Below are positions 44,356-57,479 of a stretch of 64,000 bases of DNA, one piece after another. The stretch lies in the NCBI GenBank assembly GCA_033239125.1, contig BSWB01000005.1, positions 15,305,447 through 15,369,446 on the forward strand, given 5' to 3'. Position 1 is the first letter of the stretch; every line of letters starts with the position of its first letter. The DNA comes from Fagopyrum homotropicum. Its lineage: Eukaryota; Streptophyta; Magnoliopsida; Caryophyllales; Polygonaceae. The position numbers and the translations under genes were made by a program. Under the pieces are notes generated by a model that saw nothing but the letters and a program-made list of their open reading frames with translations, made no database searches and was not told the origin of the DNA.

Positions 44356-45540
44356 CTCTGTTATGGTGTGATAGACCTTGTAGGAAGGAATTGGAATGTA
44401 TTTCAACTTATGTTGCTTCTAGTAATGTAATCCCCTCAGTCTTGTGCTACTTCACTTGGTATTTGTTGTTGTTTGATGCTCGCAGTGCCAAGCTCCCCGC
44501 TAATGCTTGTCTCATAGAGAATAATGAGAAAATAAGGACTAGCAATCAATCCACTAGAGTACATTACATGTTATTGTGTCTGTTGACTTCAAATTGCTTG
44601 TTGTGTGTTTCTTGCCTTGTAATTTTGTGCTATGCAGGATCAACTGCATACTGGAGCAAAAATGATGAAGAATAGATAAACAAAAGACTACATATAGAGA
44701 GCCAAACACAATCTAATTCTTGCAAGTATCAAGAAGTGACGACTTGCTTTGATAATGTTTTTCTATTTAGTTTCATCTTTAGAAATAAAATGTTGATGAA
44801 TAAATTCTCATCTACTGTCTAGTTTTGGTTCTATGTGTAGGTTGCTACTGCTTTCGGGGCAAGAGCTATGCAGGAATGGATGCCCAAGAAGTATGAGGAA
44901 CTAAGACTAATGAAGAAAATGAACAACTATTTTAGTAGGAGAATAACCGTGAAAAACACAATTAACAAGATCTTTTTCCAGATTTTTACTTGATGTTAGA
45001 ATAAGAATAAACCTTTTCATTTTGAATAACAGGTTGACTGTAAATATCAGTGTCTTTTGTTTTACTAAGGATGCATACAAAAGTTTTCATAGTGTTTAAG
45101 ATCTGAACAAAAGAGATGGGTGTTTAAGATCAAAACAAATAAACAAGATGCTCTTAGTGCTAGAAAAGATTTCAAGTTAAAAGGGGTATTTGGAAATATC
45201 AACGGTCTAAGATTTATATGAGAATCAGAAGAAATGACAAGAAGATGAGGATGTCCGACCATAACCTTTGCAAAATTACTAGCAAATGCTATCCCAACAT
45301 GGGTTGCTGGTTTAGCCAAACATGATATATTAACAATGGATTAATACTCCGAGAAGGCAATTAAAATATGGTTTCTTTCCTTGGTGTCTCATTTTTCCAA
45401 AAGCCCTTCTAATGAGAAAGAATTATCTTTTCAACAACAATTTGAGTACCGGAAAAATGAAAAATATGATGAGTGTAGGTTTGGAGTAAATGGAACAAAC
45501 CCCCAACATCAATCTTAATCCATAAATGAAGCGCATCTTG
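44356..45540 (+). other. unassigned sequence replacing most of LINE 2 ORF1
   Basis: About 1.2 kb unrelated to LINE 1 at this place. A stretch near 44841-44938 is flanked upstream by an acceptor-like TGTGTAG and reads VATAFGARAMQEWMPKKYEE, which looks exon-like; I cannot assign it to a family. The rest is AT-rich. Confidence 0.35.
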
Positions 45541-47878
45541 GAACTGTAGAGGTATGAAGAAAAAGAATTTTTGGATCAACATCTTTATTACATGTAAAAA
45601 TGAACACATCCAAATGATAATGTTGGCCAAAACTAAAGCCAGGGTAGAACCTGAAGAAACACTATGGAAAAACGCTGGCTTTGATAGAATTTTTTTCATT
45701 CCGGTTATGGGATTTGCAGGGGGACTTTGTCTTTTATGAAAGGAATATCAACTAAAGGATGAAAAAATTGAGATAGTCAAATTCTTTGGCAGATGCCTTA
45801 TGATTAAAGACACAATACCCACACAAATTTCGAAACCATGATCATCTTCATGTACGCCCCACCAAACGAACAAATGAAAAATGAATTTTGGGCACAACTG
45901 AAGTAGAAAAATAAATGCTATAAGCCAACCGTTGATAGTAATTGGTGAATACAACAAGTTGTTGGAACCATCTAATAAAAAAGGAGGGGCTCCTCCCGCT
46001 AACAACAAGTTCGACATATTACAACAAATCTCCCACCAATATAGTCTACGTGATCTTCCCACTAAGGTCATTATTTTCACTTGGAAAAAGAAGAAAGAAG
46101 GAGATAATAACACATACGAAAAATTAGATAGAATAATGACATATCTCGAAATCATTCAGGAATACCCTGGTCTACACACTAGAAACCATGCATTTACAAC
46201 CTCTGACCACTATATGATATCCATTTACCTTCAAAACACACACAATTAGAAAGAATAAACCCTTTAGGTGTTTGAAACAACGTGGATGCAAAGACAAGAT
46301 TGTGAGAACCTTATAAAACAAATTTGGAGAACACAATTTCAAGGCACTCATATGTTCAACCTCGCAAAAATGGCAAACCTACTTAAAAAAAAACTAAAAC
46401 AGTAGAGTCGAGATATATTCGGCAATGTACATAAACAACTAACAAACGTGGAAGATGAACTAGAAGTTCTCTAAAAAAAAGTTTTGCGTGTTTTGATCAA
46501 CTCAAGAATGAAAAAATCAACAGAAGAAACAAGAAAAGGGAATGTTTTATGGACTATCAACACAAATAGTGGGTACAAAGAGCAAAACCGAGAAATTTAC
46601 AACTAAGTGATAAGAAAACGAAAATTCCATCATAGGAAAGAAACGGGTCGACGAAATAAAGAAATCATTACAACGAATAAAAAAATTATTGTATGTCTAA
46701 AGAGAATGAAATTAATGATGAATTCATAAAAGATTACAAGTTCCTTTTTAAAAGCATTAATAATAGACAAAATTAAACTTTTAAATCAATTAGAAGTCAT
46801 TCAACCAGAAACATTTGTAATCGACAACATCAATATTTCACTGTCATTCTCCATAAAGGAAATCAAGGATTCTCTTTTTGACATTGGCGGTGACAAATCG
46901 CCGGGGCCTGATGGCATGTTTGCTGGATTCTATCAAAAATATTGGCAGATTATAGGACTGGCAGTTACCATGGCAGTCAAAAGATTTTATAGAACCGGAA
47001 AAATCCTCAAACAAACCAACCATACATGCATTGCCTTACTTCCCAAAATAGACAACCTAACAACAACTTCCCACTACATACCTATAAGCTTATGTTCAAC
47101 TATTTACAAAATTATTGCCAAAGTTCTGGCCAAAAGACTAAGTTTGGTCTTACGTAAACTAATTCATCCATTACAAAGTGCTTTCATTAAAAATAGAGCA
47201 ATTCAAGACAATGTGCTCATCGTGGATTTAAGTCAAAAAAGGAAAAGAAGGATTCATGACAATTAAGGTGGACATGGAAAAAGCATATGAAAAAGTAGAA
47301 TGAGAATTTTTGAAAGTTGTGCTACAAAAATTCGGTTTCGGAGACAAATTTTGGGAATGGGTCCACAAAAGCATCTCTACAATCTCTTACTCCATTTTAA
47401 TCAATGACTCCCCCACCAACATTTTTGTTCCTCAAAGAGGCCTTCGTCAAGGCGGTCCCCTATCTCTCCTACTAGTTAACCCGTGTGCGGAGGTATTGGC
47501 CAGAAACATACAAAAAATATCAAACGACAACCTTAAGTCTATCGGTTTCCCTATTACAAAAAATGGAAAAAGAATACCTTTCTTCGCTTTTGCCGATGAT
47601 ATTATAACCTTCACCAAGACATTTGTAAAAGTGAGCAACAAGATTCTATCGGTTTTAAATGACTATTGTGATATCTCAAGACAGATCATACACTAACACA
47701 AATCCGTGCTTCAAACAACCACAAACATTGACCAAAGTAACAAAAGAAGAATCCAAGGACACCTAAAAATTAATGCAACGACTAATCTTGTACAATACCT
47801 TGGTTGCCCTATCATTAATGGGCGAGTTAAAAAAGACATATTTAACTCCGTCATCATAAAAACGAAACAAGAACTTAC
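45541..47878 (+). pseudogene. LINE 2 ORF2: endonuclease and reverse transcriptase, first part
   Basis: Endonuclease: MKKKNFWINIFITCKNEHIQ, GFDRIFFIPVMGFAGGLCLL (45554-45739) and the degraded GEYNKLLEPSNKKGGAPPAN (45932-46249). RT: GDKSPGPDGMFAGFYQKYWQ and HPLQSAFIKNRAIQDNVLIV (about 46880-47220), then VPQRGLRQGGPLSLLLVNPC and the catalytic block FFAFADDIITFTKTF (47310-47696). Unlike LINE 1 it retains the RT core, but stops and frame changes separate the blocks. It is cut at 47878 by solo LTR copy D and continues at 56457. Confidence 0.9.
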
Positions 47879-48599
47879 TGTAACACCCCAAATATTGAGA
47901 ACTCGGGGAGCTACTAGTTAGGACCTCACAATGGGTCCCGACCATAGTTTGACAACAATTTTACTTGGATCTTACAACAAGGCACAAAAGTATTTAAAAC
48001 ATGTGAAAACTATAAACAATATATACATGGAGAATATGTATCAGCCTTACAAGAAAAGCTACTAAAATGATGCATATAAAGAACAGAAGACATCCCCGTC
48101 CCCAACTAAATGAGTACGTGGACCCGGCTGACCATTTCCTCCGGATCTCTCTACAACTGTCTTAACCTGCAAGACATCTACAAGCGGTATAAAACCGTTA
48201 GCTAACATTCTATGCATAAGTATCACTACAAAAAATAATTCAATTAGCCACGGATGTTGGCGACGGCAGATAAGCTATTTGCCGTCGCCAACCATCAACG
48301 GCGACGGCTTGGCGACGGCAGAACAAGGCGAAGCCAGAACAGGCGACGCAAATATTTTCGCCACGGACGTTTGTCGTCGCTACAATTTTTGCGACGGATA
48401 AGCCTCCATCGCAAATTTTTCGCGTCGGCTACGCCACCCGTCGAAATTGTTCGCGTCGGCTATGTCGTTTTACGCGTCGGCAACAGTCGTCGCCTTCAGG
48501 TGTCGCAAACTTTAAAAATTGGTGCAAAAATTTAAATTTTGGCAACGGCAATAGCCGTCGCAGAATTTAAATTTGTGGGATATTCGATGGTCCTAGATC

Positions 48600-51134
48600 T
48601 ACGAGATTTGTTTGAATATTACATGCTCAATAGTATGTGTAATTCATTTATGTCTTTTCTACTCATTATCTGTAAAACATCAGAATTCTTAGCTCCTAAC
48701 TTGGCTAAGAATATATGATGATATTACCTTTTGTACTATCATTTCTCCTAATTCAATATAAACTCCTCCATTTTTAATTATCAAACAGATTAAAAGCTAA
48801 TTTGTTGAACTAAGTGTATGAACAAACAAAGGGACATCAGTTTCATGATTAAAACCATGTTAATCTTCAAACACTGTTTTCCTATACAAATTTTCTACCA
48901 CCAAACCTTACAAACAGAATTCTAGTACTATAATTTTTGCATCTTTCCTCAAACCCTAATTTCCACTTTCTTTAAGAGCCTGTAAAAAGATTGCAAGTGC
49001 TCAAGACTAATAAAACCCCATCAACATAAAATTTGAAACTAATTTGATTTCCACAATCAACTTCCACTTTCAGATATGCTATTCAAGGAGGGTTGCCAAC
49101 TTGCCATGCTTTTGCCTTTGTTGTGTTACCATTTGCAGCTCCAACTGTCCTTGATCTCTGTCTTTCTTGGTAATTAGCCTGAATATTCAAGTCAAATTAA
49201 GGATTTTAGATGTCAGTTTCATCTAATTTTTCAAACAATAGATGTACAAGTTAATCACCTCTTGATTCCTGTTAGGCTGAATCTTCTGGCTTTTAATATT
49301 TCAAAGCATCCCCTTCATATGCTAATTCAATACCATTCTTCTTCAACTTAGCTTGTTTCTTTTCCACCAAACCCTTCATAACCTATTGAACAGAAAAACC
49401 CAAAAATCAGGATTTCAATCCACCAAACCCTTCATAACCTCTTGCATCAATTTCTCAGTCATACCAATCATTCACTGTCTGAAATAAAGACTAGATTCAT
49501 TTTACAGCTTCCAAGTTAATACATGCTTGAGGGAAATTACACATTCTCATTTCACAAAACTCACTTGTGTGTAGCCAGTCAAAATGGTCCTGACATAAGC
49601 ATGCATACAACTGACTTAGCTACATCCTCTAAAGTCCATTCAAAGTTTCCTGCATCATTTGCGAAAATTAATCAATGGAAGCTCTATGTAAGAAAATAGT
49701 CCTCAAGAGAGTATATCTGTGAAGATGACATCAAGTAACTAAGTCAACCTTTTTAGTCTTGATATCATTTTGCCTTATAAGAAAACACACAGGTCAAGCT
49801 CTATTTGGCACTAAAAACAACTTAAATAGGGGCAAAACTACATAAACACTACTAAAAAGCAAATATTACCATATTAAAATATACCATATCAAGTACCAAC
49901 CACCAAGCCCAGCTTGAAAATATATTAAAACCAATTGATAATAGAATGAGCAATTTACAACATATTCAAAATGGAGCTTTAAGCTCCTTACATATTATAG
50001 GGAACTTCTAAGTAAATGTACAATACCACTTATTCCTAAGTCAATGCATTTGAAATTGGTCAAGATTATTCTCACCTTTGAAATTCTAATTTTTGGATAA
50101 TGACCCCATTCAACAGAAGTTTGAAGTATAAGTTGTTGCTCCTGCAGAGAAATTCAATATGCCAAATTTTCAAGCTGAAAATTTTTATGTGAGAAAAAAT
50201 AGTAACAACAAAGAGAAACTAAATGAACCTTTCTCAAAAAAAGGGATCAGTAAGCATAATCTTCTTCACATGAAAGAATCAGCAAATCATCCATAAGTTT
50301 TGCATACCTGAATGCAAATTTAAATAAGTTCACGTGGTATGACATTTAAGTTAAAATAGATTAATTTCATCACAAAAATGCAATAGCAGTACTAAAATTG
50401 TAATGAGAATATGCTTAATAACTAGCGTTTAATGTTCTTCTTCTACCTGCAATGGAGAAGTTTGAGTACCCAAATTTGGCATGAAACCGCAAACAGTGAG
50501 TTGCGGGTGAAGAGTAGAACCCGTTCCTATGCAAACTTAATACTATGACACAGTTCAAGCGGATCAATTTGGAAAATAAAATTATAAAATTCAGCAAGGA
50601 AAAATGAGATAAAAAAATCACAAGTTACTACAAAGAGATAATTGCTTCAACTAATCATGATAAAATACATAAATAAAAATAAGAAAGTAATGCGTTTTTT
50701 CTTCATAAATGGTCATGAATTTTTAGTGCAAGAAACATCTCTACAATCTAGGAATTGAATAACATCGGCTTTGATGAATTTATTGAACTTCCGACCCATA
50801 ATTTCTTCGAGGCATTACAACAAACACCTTGTATGCACCATAATTTGTCCGCTACCTAATACCAGTTAATCCCTGGCTGTGAGAAACCTAGATTTTGCAA
50901 GCAAAAATGTTAGAACATGTTGATGTAATGCGTAACAATCCACCAAGAGAAGCAAAATCTTCCATACATCCAAGTCAAAAGCTACATAAATTCCATAATA
51001 CTACCAATTCATCTACTTTACTTTTATCCTCTACCAAACATGTCAAACATAAATGAAAATAGACAAATCAAACCTAAATATTAAATATATAAATAATTCA
51101 TAGACAATATCCAAGTATGAGTAATAGTGTGTAC
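48600..51134. other. CACTA interior, unassigned
   Basis: AT-rich DNA with an intron-like composition and short GC-richer islands on the minus-strand side of the P-loop exon. It may contain further exons of the captured gene, but none could be assigned. No transposase motif seen. Confidence 0.4.
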
Positions 51135-51179
51135 CTTTCCAGTCCCCGGAGGACCATAGAGTAACAATCCACGGCGTCA
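51135..51179 (-). pseudogene. captured exon with AAA+ Walker A motif
   Basis: Minus strand: acceptor TTTGCAG, 45-nt exon, donor GTACAC. The exon reads RRGLLLYGPPGTGK, the Walker A P-loop of AAA+ ATPases, and resembles the first P-loop of plant CDC48-type proteins (WPRGLLLYGPPGTGK). The codon before the first Arg is TGA where relatives have TGG, so the copy is disabled. The GC-rich frame 51714-52079 on the same strand could be an upstream exon but is not recognised. Confidence 0.6.
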
Positions 51180-52944
51180 CTGCAAACACAACAATTACAT
51201 AGAATGAGAAAAAATGAACTGAAACTTATGTAAATCATAGCAAAAGATGGAAAAGAGGAGAGGGTTCATAGTGTGTGATCTATTACATTTAAACATTCAT
51301 CAATCAGTTATAAGTCTAAGAACACATCCCATCCTCAGCAGTTACCCTAGAGAAGAAGCAAACGTTATGAAGTACTATGAATGAAAGCAAATGTTATGAA
51401 ATACAGTGAATGACATGAAATTACTTTACAACTGCATTTAAATCAAAACAAAATACTATGAATGAAAGCTATAAGCCTAATAGCATCTAGTTCCACAAAC
51501 CAACACTTAGATTACACTAACAACAATCAACAATCACTAATTATACATATAGACATGAAATTACACATAAACCTACGTATACACAATTCAATCCTACCTA
51601 CACAAAAGCCCCAAATCCTAAATTCCGCACACCTAGGGTTTACTGCACCATCTAAAATTTCAGAAATAAAATCACAAAAAATGAAATTAGGATCACATAG
51701 TTTCCAATCTCACTCAACTATGCTCGGAATCGGATCTGCGCAAGAGAGGTAAGACGGTTACTAGTGTCAGGGAAGAAACGGCGTCTCTGGTGGGTAATAG
51801 AGGTGTAGGCAGCAACAACGCACGGAGGTTCCGGTATGTCCTGGCACCGCTCGCGACTCGCAACAAGGAAGGAGAAGGAGTGGACTTCGATCCGTCCTGG
51901 CACCACCCACGACTCGCAAGGACTGCCCCACCCTTTTCACGTTGCCCTGGTTCGCAGGGTCTCGCAGAGGCTTGCAGGGACGGCAGCTGGACCGACGGTT
52001 TGCGGGAGAAGGGTTGGTCTATTCGCCGGAGAAGAAGAAGGGCTTCTTGGTTCCAGTGGTGCGCAGCAGGAGAAGGCACAAATAGGATAAGGTTTACGGC
52101 AAGGGAAAAGAAGATTAGGAGAGAGGAGGTATGTTAGGGAAAATTAGGGTAGGGAACAAAATAGAGTTAAATAGGTGAGACGGAATCCAATTTTATGATA
52201 TATTTCGGTATTTTACGGATCCGGCTTACGTCACTGATCATATCAAATTAAATTAAATCAAATAAAAGATAAATAGACTAAAATACGACTTGCCACACGG
52301 TTTGAGAGTTGAGATTGTGTCCGGCGATTGGGGGCGATAGTTGAAGGCGAAGACGGCAAGTGGAAACTAAAAACGAAGAATAGACCTTGCGAGTGGAAAC
52401 TGAAGACGGCGACTTAGAGTTGAGATTTGAAAGACGAGATATAGCGTGAGTCTGAAACCCTTAAAAAGGGAAGAAGAAAAAGAAGATAGGAGTCGGTACA
52501 TTTTATGTGAAGAAGAAGAAGAAGAGATCTAGACCTTGCGAGTTGAAGCCGGCCGTGGCGGTTGGAGTCGGAGAAGACTCAGACGACAGCGCCGAAAGTA
52601 GAAGACGACTCATAAGATGTCAAACAATCAAAGAATGAAGTTTGAATGATAACGGGTGTAAGCGGGTGAAGCGGGTCGGGTGGGTGGATGGATGATGAAT
52701 CGTGTTACGGGGGGATGAAAGGTACACCCGAATCCTACCCCGATTCATCACCCGCTTCACCCGCCACTCGCTTTCACCCGTTTCATATCGGGTATTCACC
52801 CTTTTACTATGGATCGGGTTCGGATTAAATTGACATCCCTAAACGAAAGGGGCGTAAGAGGAAAACCTAATTTTTTGCGGGAATAAAATTTGGATGAATT
52901 TTAAATTTTTCTAAGAAAAAGAAAATTATTTATATTATTTTTTT

Positions 52945-53784
52945 GAGAAAACTACATAAAACCACCTTAATAATCACTCTTTTGCAATAAACCACTCCTT
53001 ATAAAAATTTTAGCATAAAATCACCGTTAATGTTCAACTATTTACAGTAAACCACCCATAATAATTTATTTGGCATAAAACCACCCTTAATTTCTAAATG
53101 TAATTAACCACCCATACTAATTAAAATTACTTCGAATAATTCAAAATTGAAGCATTGACAAAGTAATTTTTCATTATTAATATCACAATTAATTTCTATA
53201 GTTTGATTAAGTATTATAGTTTGGTTAATATCATAATTTTGTACTAAAAAATTATACAAATTTTATTACCAATGTACAAAAAATAAAAAACTATAGAAAT
53301 TTTATTTTCAGTAATTTATATACTATTTCATGTTTTCAATCCTAAATTTAAAAAAATATATTTTTAATAAGCTATATATTTAAAAAGACAACGCTTAATT
53401 TTGTGCATAACACAAAAGTATTTTGGCTTATGTATTGTTCATGGATAATAAAATATGTTTTATGTATTATTTTTTTTAGTATTAATTGTAATACTTAACC
53501 AAACTATAATACTTAATCAAACTATTGAAATCATCTATGATATTAATAATGAAAATTTATTATGTCTATGCTTCAATTTTAAATTATTTGAAGTAGTTTT
53601 AATTAGTATGGGGTGTTTAATTGCAAAAATTTTAAAATTAAGGGTGGCTTTATGCCAAAAAAATTATAAGGGGTGGTTTACTATAAATAGTTGAACAGTA
53701 AGGGTGGTTTTATGCTAAATTTTTTATAAAGGGTGGTTTATTGCAAAAGAGTGATTATTAAGGGTGGTTTTATATAGTTTTCTC
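52945..53784. mobile_element. second foldback Mutator-like MITE (840 bp), nested in the CACTA element
   Basis: A perfect 9-bp TSD tattttttt (52936-52944 and 53785-53793) flanks ends GAGAAAACTACATAAAACC and GGTTTTATATAGTTTTCTC. Arms continue inward with repeated AAACCACC-type units and AT-rich DNA that pairs almost to the centre. It is sequence-unrelated to the MITE at 24007 but has the same architecture. The TSD is low in complexity, so its support is weaker than that of 24007-24890. Confidence 0.85.
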
Positions 53785-56456
53785 TATTTTTTTTTACACC
53801 AAAAATTTTCATATGACGCCAAATAATTTGGTTATTGGCGTCGGCGTCGTAAAGTCGTCGCTAATGGTCCCTTTTATTAGCCACGGTAAGATTAGCCGAC
53901 GCCAATTACATGACTATTAGCGACGGTCGTATACCACCGACGCAAATAATTTGTACTTTTTGCCACGCTGATGTTGCCGTCGCCAAATCAAGGCCAATGG
54001 CGACGGCAAACCTTTACCGTCGCCAACAAGCGTGGCTAAATGAATTATTTTTTGTAGTGTATAAAAGGTAAAAGCACAAACACACAACATACACAATCAA
54101 CATGCAACACTCAATCCTTTTATTATCTTTAATTAGGTGATAGGTTATTACTAATGATACTTATTTTGTGACACGAGGATTCCCAAAACTCGCCCCTGTC
54201 CCCGTTTACCAACGCGGAATGGTACTAATGCATCTGACCGTCTACCGGACTGGGCTGGTCGCAGGGAACCTCCTAGACTCTCGCAAGAGCTAGGCAGATA
54301 ATGTCACGACCCGTTATCATACACTTGGGTCAATTACGTAAATAATAAAGTCGGCCTAATCCGGTTTCGTTGTTTATCATAACTAACAAACACCACTCAT
54401 ACACATTACACTCATACAAGAAGCCAGCTAAGTAAGTCCGTGGACTTACCTGAATCAGATCTCGACTTTCTAATTCGCAAATCGATTTGTACAGTAGGGA
54501 TTCAGTGGCCTGTCAAAGGAGGCAAGTGTGTCAGCACACTTTCTAGGTGATTAGAAGTCTAAGACTTCTAAGATAGTAGGTCTTAATAGAACGGAATTGA
54601 TTACAGTATTAATTTATGGTAAAATGACTCTTTTACCCTTGGTCCCGAAACTTCTAAAAAATCCATAATTTATGTCTAAACTCTTATTTGAGACTAAAGA
54701 GTCATATTCTAACTCCTAAAGATGAGTTTGGTTACAAACTGGCAATTTACCCATTTCCCTATTTTCGGAAAGATCGTTAAGGTCCAACTTCGCCTTCAAA
54801 TATAAAATTCGAATAATCTTATAAAAATTCCGAAGTAATTCCCTAGATCATCTATGATATCTCATCTACTCCTAGGAGCAAGAATTTTTTAAAACTGTTC
54901 AACCATCACTTCTACAAAAATTTCCAAAGTTGGTTACAACACTTAACAAACAACACACTGTCTTAACTTTGAAAAATCATAACTCCTAAACTACTCGCTG
55001 GATTTATCCCAAATTTTGATACATTCTACTATAAATCTTATCTATAATATATCCAAAATTCAGCCGCAAAGGAGATCACAATCATATTTAAAACTATCTC
55101 ACAAAACCGAATTTCAGCACAACAGAAAAACTGCTTACGACTCAATCTTTGAAAAATCATAAATCCCAAACCACTCGCTGGATGCCTCTCAATTTTTAAT
55201 ATGTTCTACAACAATATGTCAACTATATCATATCCAAAATTCAAGCTCAACGGAGTTCAAGGGCTTATTCAAAACCATCTCACAAAACAGCATCACTAGC
55301 TGTTTTCCCCAACACTCAGCACATATATACAAACTGCATGAGGCGTCAACTTTGGAACACAATAACTATCAAACCGTAACTCCGATTCCTCTAAAATTTT
55401 AGTATGCTTTACTATGAAATACCGTCTATGACATATCCGAAAACCAGCCAAAAATAATGAGTTTAGCATACCTAAATCTGGCCCAGAAGTTGGATCCTCG
55501 ACACAGTTTCGAAAATTCAAAAAAAGGCTGAAACTTCACAGATCTATAGATAGTAACTCCAAGTCAGGTTAAGGGAGGTTTAAATCTCGATCAGGACCTG
55601 AGGAAGAAGGGAAGTAGGAGAGGAGAAGGAAGTCTAGACTCACCTTGGTCCGGAAGCAGTCAGGGTCGAGGGAGTAGCAGCTCCGGCCGGCCTCTTCAAG
55701 TGCTGATGTTGCTGGCTGCGTTCTTGCGTTTCTCCTGCGCTTGAGGACTCGATTGAGCGTCTGCAGAGAGGGGCGGTCTCGTGTGAAGGCGGAACAGAAG
55801 AGGGAGTAAAGAGGGCGTTCAATACGGGAGTTACTGCTCTTGTAACTCCTGAGCGTTTGCTCTCCTAGGTGGGCTGGAAGGGAGTTGTACAGGCTACAAG
55901 AAGGCTGCTACTGGGCTCGTAAACAGGATGGGCTGCTGTGCGAGGATGGCTGGGCGACAGCAGGTCCGTGTGGGCTGGAGGGTTATGGGTAGCTGGGTCA
56001 TCATAGCAAAGAGATGGGCTGAAACAATTGCAAATAATTGCAAGAGAGATTGGTTGAATAGTTTGTCAAAAACCTGTCAAAACTCGTCATGGCCTTGTCA
56101 GGTCCATGAATGAGTTTGTCACAGGTTTGTCGGGCTTTGTCATGGTCTCGTCTCAGCTTAGTCATGATCTCGTCACAGCTTGTCATGATCTCGTCTAAAG
56201 TCATCGATAAGAATGAATTATAATAACTAGGGTTTGATATAAATCTATCATTTTATGTGAATTAAGTTCTACATAAAATGATAAATAATTATAAGAATTA
56301 GAGTTTGATATAATTTTATCATTTTATGTGAATTAAATTCTACATAAAATGATAAAATTCGTGAAGAAAGAAATAGTAGATAGAATGGAAAACCGTCAAC
56401 GGCTCGAAGTCCGATTTGCTTCGGAATTAAACGGAACGAAAATTCCGGATATTACA

Positions 56457-57470
56457 CTTACTAGGTAGAAAGTGTCTTCCCTGTCACATGAAGGTAGAAT
56501 AACACTAATATAAGTCAACCTCAATATCAAACCAAGCTACCTAATGCAGGCTTTTATGCTACCAACAAGTATTTACCTAGAACTAGACCAACTCAACAGA
56601 AATTTCTTTTGGAATAAGGGACCTAACTTCCAAACGCTAATCAGTTGGGACAAAATATGTAAACCAAGATCCCTAGGAGGTACCGGAGTTAGGAAAGCAG
56701 AAGATATGAATAAAACATTACAAATAAAACTTTTGTGGAAAATCATGTCAGACCCGAATAATATATGGGTTAAAATTATTGAAGAAGAATACCTTAAAGG
56801 CTCATGCCTTTGGAACTACCAATGTGGGTCAAATGCATCGTGACAATGAAAGACATTTATAAAACTAAGAGAAGATTTGGACAAAGGACTTAGATGGAGA
56901 GTAGGAGATGGAAAAACAGTTAGATTCTAGAAGAACAGGTGGATCAACGACATACCTCTCCTGGATATGGTGACCAATAAGGACTTGATACATCAGAACG
57001 AATGTACTTCCTCGTATATCACAAACAAAAGATGGAATCATCAACTAATAAGTTGATTAAACACAGTACTGCCTACTAACATTATCGAAAAAAATAAAAA
57101 AAACTATAACCTTCCCAAAAATGATATTAGAGATAGATTGTATTGGACAGAGAATGATGAAGAATGTATATTCAACTGAATTGGCAATGGAAATGATTCA
57201 GAAACGAAAGGTGGGGTTACCATGGACAAAATATGGATATGAAAAATTGACGTAATGCGCAAAATATTTTTATGGAAACTAACACTTGATGGTCTACCGA
57301 CAAAGCAAAATCTCGATAGGCTAAGAATTCATGTCTTAATGAATTGTGAATTCTGTAATCACCATACAGAAAGTTCCAAACACTTGTTCTTTCAATGTCC
57401 ATACATGGTAAAAATCAATTGACAATCCAAAATTTTCATCCATTTTACTAAACTACGACATTGACAATGG
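56457..57470 (+). pseudogene. LINE 2 ORF2, second part (RT end and zf-RVT)
   Basis: After the cttac site the reading is KVSSLSHEGRITLI, then MQAFMLPTSIYLELDQLNRN, FFWNKGPNFQTLISWDKICK, SLGGTGVRKAEDMNKTLQIK and LLWKIMSDPNNIWVKIIEEE (56544-56843), the usual region behind a plant LINE RT. Further on, GLRWRVGDGKTVRF and NCEFCNHHTESSKHLFFQCP mark the zf-RVT domain (about 57330-57400). Stops interrupt several times, and the element fades at about 57470 without a visible RNase H domain. Confidence 0.87.
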
Positions 57471-57479
57471 GAGCATATA

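Larger units (their letters stand above)
48224..54059. mobile_element. CACTA (En/Spm-type) transposon, non-autonomous (5836 bp)
   Basis: The ends are CACTACAAAAAATAATTCA and its inverse (TGAATTATTTTTTGTAGTG), with a 3-bp TSD tat (48221-48223 and 54060-54062). Subterminal regions (48250-48560 and about 53815-54030) are full of GCGACGG/CCGTCGC repeats, usual for this superfamily. No transposase was recognised inside. The interior holds host-like gene fragments (an AAA+ P-loop exon at 51135-51179) and a nested foldback MITE (52945-53784). Confidence 0.93.
47879..56456 (-). repeat. solo LTR, Tekay/Del-like, copy D, carrying a CACTA element
   Basis: It starts TGTAACACCCC and ends CCGGATATTACA, with a perfect TSD cttac (47874-47878 and 56457-56461). 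LINE 2 RT reading is restored across the site when one cttac is discounted. GGACCTCACAATGGGTC occurs at about 47920-47936. Excluding the CACTA element and its TSD leaves about 2739 bp. No retroviral genes are present. Confidence 0.9.

Noticed and set aside
48250..48560. Dense GCGACGG repeats considered as a satellite or CRISPR-like array
   Set aside because: They are irregular, inverted and direct, and sit at both ends of a CACTA element. They are subterminal repeats of that transposon.
51462..52137. Frames of 84-121 codons on both strands inside the CACTA element
   Set aside because: They could be a captured first exon, but no protein is recognisable and both strands are open, so they are not listed as genes.
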